From the NCBI GenBank assembly GCA_007922195.1, contig ML682007.1:11356562-11420561 (forward strand): 64,000 nt of DNA, given 5' to 3'. This document shows positions 57,589 to 64,000 of this stretch, piece after piece. Origin of the DNA: Podocnemis expansa (lineage: Eukaryota > Chordata > Testudines > Podocnemididae). Made by a program: the position numbers and the translations under genes. The notes beneath the pieces are model-generated. The model searched no databases. It was given only the letters and a program-made list of their open reading frames with translations, and was not told the origin of the DNA. Numbering within the stretch: the first letter of the stretch is position 1; each line of letters begins with the position of its first letter.

Positions 57589-57603
57589 GTATAGACATAG
57601 TCC

Positions 57604-58054
57604 AATGGTATAATGAAGCCTAGTAAGTTTCTCTGTAGTACTACAGCATGTTGAAAAACTGGGTGGAAATCCATTAATTTCCTCTTTTTTATTGCCAATA
57701 AAATGTACTGTTTATTTTATAGACAGAGGTGACTAATTATGGTTGCCATATTATTGCTACAAGAAGAAAGGAAAGCAAACAACAACAAAAAAATTTAACC
57801 ATTGAAGTTCTCTTTCATAATGGATTAGATAATTACTAAGTCTTTTGGGGTTAAACAGCTGTGTATAAACTGAAATTGAGCCTGCACTTTTCAGTATAGT
57901 GTAGTAGCAGTGGTAGCATCTGTGCTTGAAGAAGATGTAGTCTGTTGTGCTCACTGGACTTAAATTGTGCAGATAAAGGAAAGGTATTTATCTGGCTTTG
58001 ATCTTACCATGCAGGATGACATTAATTAGTATTTTTAATTATGTATTTTTCCTT
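57604..58054. other. unassigned stretch
   Basis: No family or gene recognised. Confidence 0.35.
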
Positions 58055-58135
58055 ATACAGCACCTTGGCTGTGCATAGCGATTTATAGGCAATTTTAAAA
58101 ATTAGAATCCCTGGTCTTGATGACTTTAGAATCTA
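58055..58135 (+). mobile_element. possible MIR-like fragment
   Basis: TACAGCACCTTGGCTGTGCATAGCGATTTATAGGC and GACTTTAGAATCTAAATTAGACC recall the GCACTTTA...AGCTTACAATCTAAATAGAC part of amniote CORE-SINEs. Diverged. Confidence 0.45.
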
Positions 58136-58793
58136 AATTAGACCTAAATCTGCAAGGCAAGCCAATAAACAATGAATAGCTATGAGTGGGGAAAAGGAAG
58201 AATGACTTTTATAAAACTGTAGATAATGAGATAAGCTTATTACATTTTGTATGCTTATGTTAGTTCTTCTTCTTACTAAAGTGGGAAAACTTTGGGGGAT
58301 TAGCAGGCAATGGGGCTGAAAGTCAGGTTTGGAAAGCAAGCTGTTAAAAGGGAATTTTGAGGACCTTATGGGACAAAGAATGGGGGTGCCCAGAGTCAGG
58401 GAGAACGTTGGAGGTTTGGTGTGGGTAGCAGAGTCAGGAGTTAAAACTGTTTGCAGGAGATCAAAGTAGTATTAATTGGAGGAGTGTCGGTTCTGAATGG
58501 GGGTGAGGTGAAGGCCACCAAGAGATGATTTGGGCTGTAGACAGAAGCAGAGCTGTAGAGGACCTTGTGCAGAGTTGAGGGAAGGAACATGCAATAGCAG
58601 TTGAATTGTCTTTAAAAAAAAAAAAAAAAAGACTGAAGTAGTTGTGTGGATCTGTCAGGAAAAGCCGTGTGACACACCTAAATGAATTCATGACGGCTAA
58701 TGGCTGTTTCAAAGTACTTATTTCCTACTTTTTTTGTTTGCCCTCCTTCTCCTCATAAAATAAAGCATACATGTTTTGACATCAAGTCAGTAA
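58136..58793. other. unassigned stretch
   Basis: A run at 58613-58630. No gene. Confidence 0.4.
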
Positions 58794-58910
58794 AAAAAAA
58801 ACAAAAAACAAAAAAAAAAAAACCACGGAAGTCCTTTTGCGCCTTAAAGAGTAACAAATTTCTTTGGATGTAAGCTTTCGTGAGCTGCAACCCACTTTGT
58901 CAGATGCATC
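58794..58910 (-). mobile_element. A-rich tract and Penelope-related fragment, second subfamily
   Basis: An A-rich tract (58791-58822) leads into GGAAGTCCTTTTGCGCCTTAAAGAGTAACAAATTTC and AAGCTTTCGTGAGCTGCAACCCACTTTGTCAGATGCATC. The AGCTGCAACCC core distinguishes it from the main family, which reads GGGAGAAAATCCC, and links it to 23703-23830. Confidence 0.65.
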
Positions 58911-58954
58911 AAACAACTCGGTCTAATTTAGGCATGATGTGGTGAGTTACGCAT

Positions 58955-60045
58955 AGGATGATAGGACTTGCCATACTGAATCAAACCAATGACCTTTCTA
59001 GTGCAACATGCCCAATACCAGATTTTTCAGAGGGATGTTCAAGAAATCATCTAGTACACAGTTGTGGAATAACTTACTACTGGATGGTGGCTGGTTTATG
59101 CCTTGAACTGCTTTAGTTTGTCAGGGATGTCAAACTTATTTGCTATGGTGGGCCAGATTTGACCTAAATGTACTTCAAGTGGGCCATACACCGTAAATCA
59201 AAATACTACAGCACTCTTGTAGCATTGCAGAGAGCTGTGTATGTGAAACTGCACTCCACGATACCTCCGTGCGCGCGTGTGTGTGTGTGAGAGGGAGAGA
59301 GAGTTTTCACAGAGTATAGTCTCTCATACCCAGCACTCTGCAATGTTGCAGATCTGACACTTGTGGCATCATGGGGTGTCTGGTATGCGAAACCACTCTC
59401 TCTCCCCCTTACACACACAGACACACAGAAAGTGTGTTGTCCTTCAAACAGCTGTCACAGACTGGATGGAAGGGCCATCTGTGGGCTGCATGTTTGACAT
59501 CCCTGGTTTATATCCTTGTAAAATGTTTGTCTAATATAGTTCTGAATGTTATCATGTTCCATATAAATATTTAATCCTCTACAAACCCTCCTAAGCTTTT
59601 GACCATAGTGGTATCTTACATCTACGAGTTTCACAAACTGATTGTGAACTGAATAAAGATAGATACATTTCCTTTTAACACCTTAAAATTGATTCCCTTC
59701 CAGTTTCATTTAATGCCCACTTGTTCTGATGTTATGAGTGGATGTATCATTCAATATTGTCTGTCTCTGGTATGTTCCCATTTATTCACTCATGTCTCTA
59801 AAGAGTTTGTCTTTTCAGTCTATCCTCATGTACTCTAGTAATTTTGGGTGGCAGTCTCTGAAACCATATTTTTATTTTGCTAGATCATATCGCAAAGAAG
59901 CTAACCAGACATGAAGACCATATTCCAGATGTGAGTGCATCACTGTTGCACAATGGCATAGCAATAGTTTTCAGTATTATCTTTTATGCTATTTCTTATC
60001 CCCTCTAACCATATTGTTTTCTCTTTTTGACCACTGCAGTGCATT
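58955..60045 (-). mobile_element. CR1 LINE 3' part, split by a hAT
   Basis: The plus strand reads ACTTGCCATACTGAATCAAACCAATGACC near the left end, then after a hAT at 59122-59505 CCTTCCAGTTTCATTTAATGCCCACTTGTTCTG, CTCATGTCTCTAAAGAG, AAGACCATATTCCAGATGTGAG. This is the complement of a turtle-type CR1 3' region, so the LINE is on the minus strand. Confidence 0.8.
59122..59505. mobile_element. hAT element inside CR1
   Basis: Starts CAGGGATGTCAAACTTATTTGC and ends GCATGTTTGACATCCCTG, inverted over about 17 bases. Longer mirrored words inside (GTAGCATTGCAGAG / CTCTGCAATGTTGC; ATGTGAAACTGCACTCC / GGTATGCGAAACCACTCTC). GT/GA simple repeats at 59267-59303. GTTTGT and GTTTAT at the flanks may be the rest of a duplication. 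Confidence 0.75.
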
Positions 60046-60094
60046 TCACAGAGGTCCCACCCCCCGGTCCAGAATGATGCCTGGATATGTTTAC

Positions 60095-60690
60095 TGGGTA
60101 GGGTGGTAGGACGGGTTCCCAAACCCTTCAGGAAGGGATTAAAGAGCTCCTTGGGGCAAAGTCAGTCCTAATCCAGTGCACCTGTGAGAGCTGTCAAGCC
60201 TGGAGCTGGGTGGGTCCATAAGACGTTGGATCCAAGCTCATTTTAGGGGCCATACTCAAAGGGAAGCAAAGCCAAAACACAGAGCTCTTTAGACCTACAG
60301 AGCAGGGCCTGTTCAGCAGGGAAACTGCTAAGGAGCCTCTACTGTTTGGACCCACTCAACAAGAAGAAGGATTTCCCCCCCTCCCCTTTTAGGGCCCAGG
60401 GTGCTCAGCCTGTGCCCCTGAGGGTTAGGAGCTCTGAGTCCTTTCACAGACACTAACCTGTTGCCTTGTGGGTCACACTGTGCTGAGCCAGGACTGTTTT
60501 GCGGGCTTCAGGATTATTTTGTTTGCCTTATTTGTTCTGCCTACATGGGAGAGGAACTGCCTCCCTAAGACCTACAGCTGGAGGACCATACCCTGCACTC
60601 CAAATAACATACAGGGAAGGACTACTGGAGCAATTGAGGCAGGCTCACGGAAAGGGAGAGCCCTAGATGTATAACTTGTGGCATCTGGGT
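60095..60690 (+). mobile_element. LTR-like remnant
   Basis: Text such as GGGTTCCCAAACCCTTCAGGAAGGGATT, CACCTGTGAGAGCTGTCAAGCCTGGAGCTGG, GTGCTGAGCCAGGACTGTTTTGCGGGC, GAGGAACTGCCTCCCTAAG and GACCTACAGCTGGAGGACC resembles an LTR family common in turtle genomes. I could not fix TG...CA ends or a duplication. Not the same family as 48765-49859. No internal retroelement region is adjacent. Confidence 0.4.
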
Positions 60691-61108
60691 ATTGTTAATC
60701 AGGCACCTTCCCAGGTTCCAATTTAATATAGGGAAAACCAAAAAGGATTCTGTAACAATAGTATCACATGTTTACTTTGGTTTCTTATAAACTTGATTAA
60801 AAGCACAACACTTTTTAACTTATGCCTAACCACCAATGTCTGTGAAAAGAACATGCCATAAATTTGCAACTACCCCAATAAAAAGAACAAATTGAGAAGT
60901 AGTTGTCAGAATAGCCAGATTTCTCTTAAAGACACTGATTGCAGGTAAAGAGTTTTACCTCAAGCAAATGTCTGGGAAAACATAGTCCTATCTGGAAATT
61001 CTAAACATGGGAATTTATGTTGGGGTGCAGTAGGTGGAGATACACAGAGAATCACACTGTTTGTAATGAAGTGTGTTTTAGTAACTATAGCTATCCAATA
61101 GACTAAAT
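60691..61108. other. unassigned stretch
   Basis: No family or gene recognised. Confidence 0.35.
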
Positions 61109-61648
61109 TAATGGTTCCCGACCTTTTTTCCCATTGCAATACACCTGCCGGATGATGATTCCCTGTATGACACACTATGGTCCGGTGGCAGGGGGTGCTT
61201 GGGCTGGTAGTGCTTGGGAGTCTGTGGGGTTCCAGGGACTGACCAGACTGGGAGCAGGGTGAGGCAAGGCAAACTGGCAGTGGCAGAAGCAGTATTTGGG
61301 TTGAGTGTGCTCAGATACTGTGGCACTCCAGGACCTGTGTGGGGCAAAGTCCAGCCAGAATGGCCTGACACTCCAGAGCTTTGGTTTGGCGGAGCTGGGT
61401 TTATTTTTGTGGGGCAGGTGGTAGCTCTCCCCTTGTTTAGTCCCAGGCTCCGGACCACACCCCCTAAGCAACTTTACTCATTTGGCCCTGGCTGCTGCAT
61501 GTGTTACGTGGCAGAAGCAGGCTGCTGAGGGCAGTAGCCAGCAGGAGTCCCAAGCCAGCTCCCAGCCAAGCTGCCAATTTTCCACAAGACACCTCCTGAC
61601 TCTTTGTGACACACCTGTGTGTCCTGACACAGTATTTGAGAACCACTA
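61109..61648. mobile_element. hAT element, 540 bp
   Basis: Left TAATGGTTCCCGACCTTTTTTCC and right GACACAGTATTTGAGAACCACTA are variants of the CAGTGGTTCTCAA ends. GTGACACACCTGTGTGTCCTGACACAG near the right end links it to the 21025 family. Flanks GACTAAAT and TGTTAAAT share TAAAT. The 300-bp GC-rich centre has open frames on both strands without transposase motifs. Confidence 0.65.
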
Positions 61649-62511
61649 TGTTAAATTATCCTTATTGGTATATTTAAGAATTACGGTGCTCTGACCTAAC
61701 TCTCTCCAATACCTAGCTTTTGAAATATATTTCAATTTAAGAGCATTGTGCCTTTTCTAACGGTCAATCTGCAGGTTTGGAAAAGTATTTTATTTTTTGC
61801 TCTTAAAATGTAGAAGAAATTTATGGTTGCTGTTCTGTAGTTCATCTTGCTTCAATGGTGCTATTATCAGGAGATTGCCACCTGTCTAAGGGAGAAAAAG
61901 GATCACTTTTTTACCCTCTTTTTACAATATCTGTGGTGTTATGCAGTGGCATTCACCCTGCAAGGCAATACAGATCCTCCAGGGCATGTGGAATTTTAAC
62001 ACTGTCGCTGCTGCTGCAAATGACGTTGCTATTGAAATTAATGGGTGTGAGCTCATGGCATTAGGACAAAACCCCATGACCCTATGTATGTAAGCAATGT
62101 GCAGTTGCTAGCTGCCTCTTGCTGGCGAAGAACAAACATGATCTGCTTTTCAGGATTGCCATCACTAATTCATTTTAGTTTTTCTTATAGAGTACGCTAT
62201 TAGTTTTGGTGTCCTTTGTAATGTACAAAAGTAGTGTTAGACCATGAATTCCTAAGAGATTTCTTGAATTGTCTCCTTTTTGAAATAGTGAGTGTGTTTT
62301 CACAGTACACTTGGACAAAAATACTGCAATTCTAGCAGTTCCATCAGTAGCTTGCTTAGATACGTCAGTCTTCACTAGCTGTTCTGTTTCCCACTCCCTT
62401 CTACCTTTAACCTTTGCAAACATGATATTGGTGTAACTGGTAAAACAAGAAATTGTGGGCTATGGAGTCATAATTTATAGGCTTGTATAACTTCCTCTTC
62501 TTTTCACTCTG
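61649..62511. other. unassigned stretch
   Basis: No family or gene recognised. Confidence 0.35.
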
Positions 62512-62524
62512 CTACCTTTACCAA

Positions 62525-62730
62525 GATCCAAAGAGGCAGTTGTGTTAGTCTAGTTCAGCCAAACAAACAAGAAGTCCTGTGGCACTTAAAGACCAACAAA
62601 TATACTTATAGCATGAGCTTTGTAAGTTCACCCATCTTCAAAGTGTCTGATGAAGTGGGATTTTCCCCCATGAAATCTCATGCTATAAATATATTTGTTA
62701 GTCTGTAAGTGTCAGAACTCCTTCTTTGTT
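62525..62730 (-). mobile_element. Penelope-like copy with both arms and probable TSD
   Basis: Starts with the complement of the family 3' end (GATCCAAAGAGGCAGTTGTGTTAGTCTAGTTCAGCC), then AGTCCTGTGGCACTTAAAGACC, a loop with TTTGTAAGTTCACCCATCTTCAAAGTGTCTGATGAAGTGGG, and the opposed arm ending AGTGTCAGAACTCC. CTACCTTTACC (62512) and CTACCTTTCC (62731) flank it. It gives the best view of the exact 3' terminus, GGATC. Confidence 0.75.
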
Positions 62731-62742
62731 CTACCTTTCCTA

Positions 62743-63004
62743 GTCGCTAATCAGAATATGCTTCACAGCTATGCATTATTTTCAGTGTGACTGGGTAACA
62801 TTTAGTTTTGTAGTTGACAAATAATGCAACGTTTAACAAAAACAGAGGAAGTGTGGATAGAAGGCACAATGCTTTGTATTAAACATGTGCACCAAGATCA
62901 CTTTGTTTAGGCTTGTAGAAATATTTAGTTCAAGACTTCTCTATCTCTGGGGCATGAATCAGAGATGAGTGGGGAGGGAAGAGCCATTGAGTCAGAAATG
63001 TTAG
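62743..63004. other. unassigned stretch
   Basis: No family or gene recognised. Confidence 0.35.
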
Positions 63005-63150
63005 CTGAAGGAGAATAACTGAGAACTTCAATAACTGTCATAAGTTAGGGGTCTATTATAGGAAAGGGTGGATGAAGTTTTGAGGCTGACATTGTACAGG
63101 AAGTTAGACTTGATGATAATAGTCCCTCCTGACCTTAAAGTCTCCAAATC
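63005..63150 (+). mobile_element. CR1 3'-end fragment
   Basis: GGGTGGATGAAGTTTTGAGGC...GAAGTTAGACTTGATGATAATAGTCCCTCCTGACCTTAAAGTC follows the CR1 3' terminus (GGTTAGACTAGATGATC...GTCCCTTCTGACCTTAAA). Confidence 0.75.
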
Positions 63151-64000
63151 TAATTGGCAGCGAAATCCCACTCATTTTAGGACCCATTGAGAGTTTTGAA
63201 TTTGTAGGAGTGGAGACTATATAAGTAGTTTGGTAATGTATTTCAATGATAAGCACTATTATTGTGTCTCCTAATGGGACTCAGTTGGAGCTGGCCACAA
63301 ATGTCATGTGTCCCCCCCCCCCCGGTTAAGGTCACAATTTTTCATTTTCATTTAAAAATATCTGTGAATTTTGAGAGTTTAATAGAAATGGTTTGGTTTC
63401 CGGCAAATGAAAATTTTTGAAAAATGTTTGGAATTTCAATTCAAGCCTAATTTTTTTTGTGTTGTTGAAATGGACATTACTTTGACATAAAATAGTCACT
63501 TTCCACACAAACTTACCTTAGTTTCAATGGTAAATTTTCAGACTATCCTTGGGAATAACAGATTTACTCTGTTGTTCAGGTGAGGGGTTGTGGAGGACCT
63601 TTCTAAGAGGAAAAGGCAACCAAAAATTAGTTATACAAGACTTCGAGCTTCAAAATATTTTTGAGAATCGTATGACACTTGCAACTGTGTTTCTGTCAAT
63701 GACCAGAAATCTGGAATGGATTTTTTTGTTGCTAACTGTTCTTCAGTCAAAAATCAGCACACAAATTTGAAAAGTTAGTTTAAATTGTCAAGAGACCCAA
63801 GTTCCTCAGTTTACTTGCTGGGACACAAATGAAGCGTGTGTGACCTGGGCTGGTGATCTGAGTCCTGTGCATGAGAGGACTAAAATAGCTTCAGTGCTTA
63901 GGTATGCTAAAGAGCTTTGTGGATAGCAGATCTGTCACTTTAGGCTGTAATCCTGTTGGGCTTTAGGGAAGTATTTTAGGACCTGAACCACAATCCTGTA
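63151..64000. other. unassigned stretch with C13 run
   Basis: Thirteen C residues at 63312-63324. No family or gene recognised. Confidence 0.4.

Larger units (their letters stand above)
56996..57603. mobile_element. GTCTACACT-type MITE split by two hAT elements
   Basis: Left end GGTTTGTTCTACACTAAAAA. After removal of two hAT insertions the right end reads GACAGTATAGACATAGTCC, whose complement GGACTATGTCTATACTGTC is the same terminal type. The MITE proper is therefore about 250 bp. Its right terminal repeat supplied the target for both hAT elements. Confidence 0.65.

Overview
The window looks like non-coding DNA from a reptile, most likely a turtle (Testudines), with a crocodilian as the alternative. 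No reading frame is long, conserved or spliced in a way that supports a host gene, and I see no tRNA or rRNA gene, CRISPR array or operon-like layout. What can be read is a dense archaeology of transposable elements in AT-rich DNA. The organism call rests on the mixture: many CR1 LINE fragments on both strands, a tRNA-headed SINE with a CR1-type 3' tail, amniote MIR/CORE-SINE relics, short hAT elements with CAGTGGTTCTCAA-type ends, MITEs with GTCTACACT ends, and a very abundant repeat carrying AAGGAGTCCTGTGGCAC. Species, chromosome, and intron versus intergenic position cannot be decided from the sequence.

Layout. 1-12.4 kb: ancient palindromic MITEs, a MIR, a CR1 and several copies of the abundant repeat. 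Two of these (3.5-4.3 kb plus strand, 11.9-12.4 kb minus strand) keep the C-terminal GIY-YIG-like endonuclease coding region of a Penelope-like element, which identifies the whole repeat family. 13-26 kb: MITEs, hAT elements with clear 8-bp target duplications, a CR1-tailed tRNA SINE and a CR1 3' half with a hAT inside. 26-46 kb: sparse, with CR1 3' ends, a GC-rich block at 28.9-29.3 kb, a (TAA)n microsatellite and a Penelope copy flanked by a perfect 13-bp duplication. 46.6-50.4 kb: a decayed retrotransposon ORF1/gag-like region, probably of DIRS type, split by a 1095-bp solo LTR on the minus strand with a perfect 5-bp duplication. 51-64 kb: a pogo/Tigger-like element, two hAT elements in tandem inside a MITE, a CR1 split by a hAT, an LTR-like remnant, and another Penelope copy.

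The elements do not work together as a system. Their relation is chronological: CR1, MIR, Penelope and DIRS-like sequences form older layers, and hAT elements, MITEs and the solo LTR were inserted into them. The most useful results are the Penelope identity of the AAGGAGTCC repeat with its foldback structure, the dated nestings, and the exact element boundaries given by target-site duplications. I did not find an undescribed functional system.
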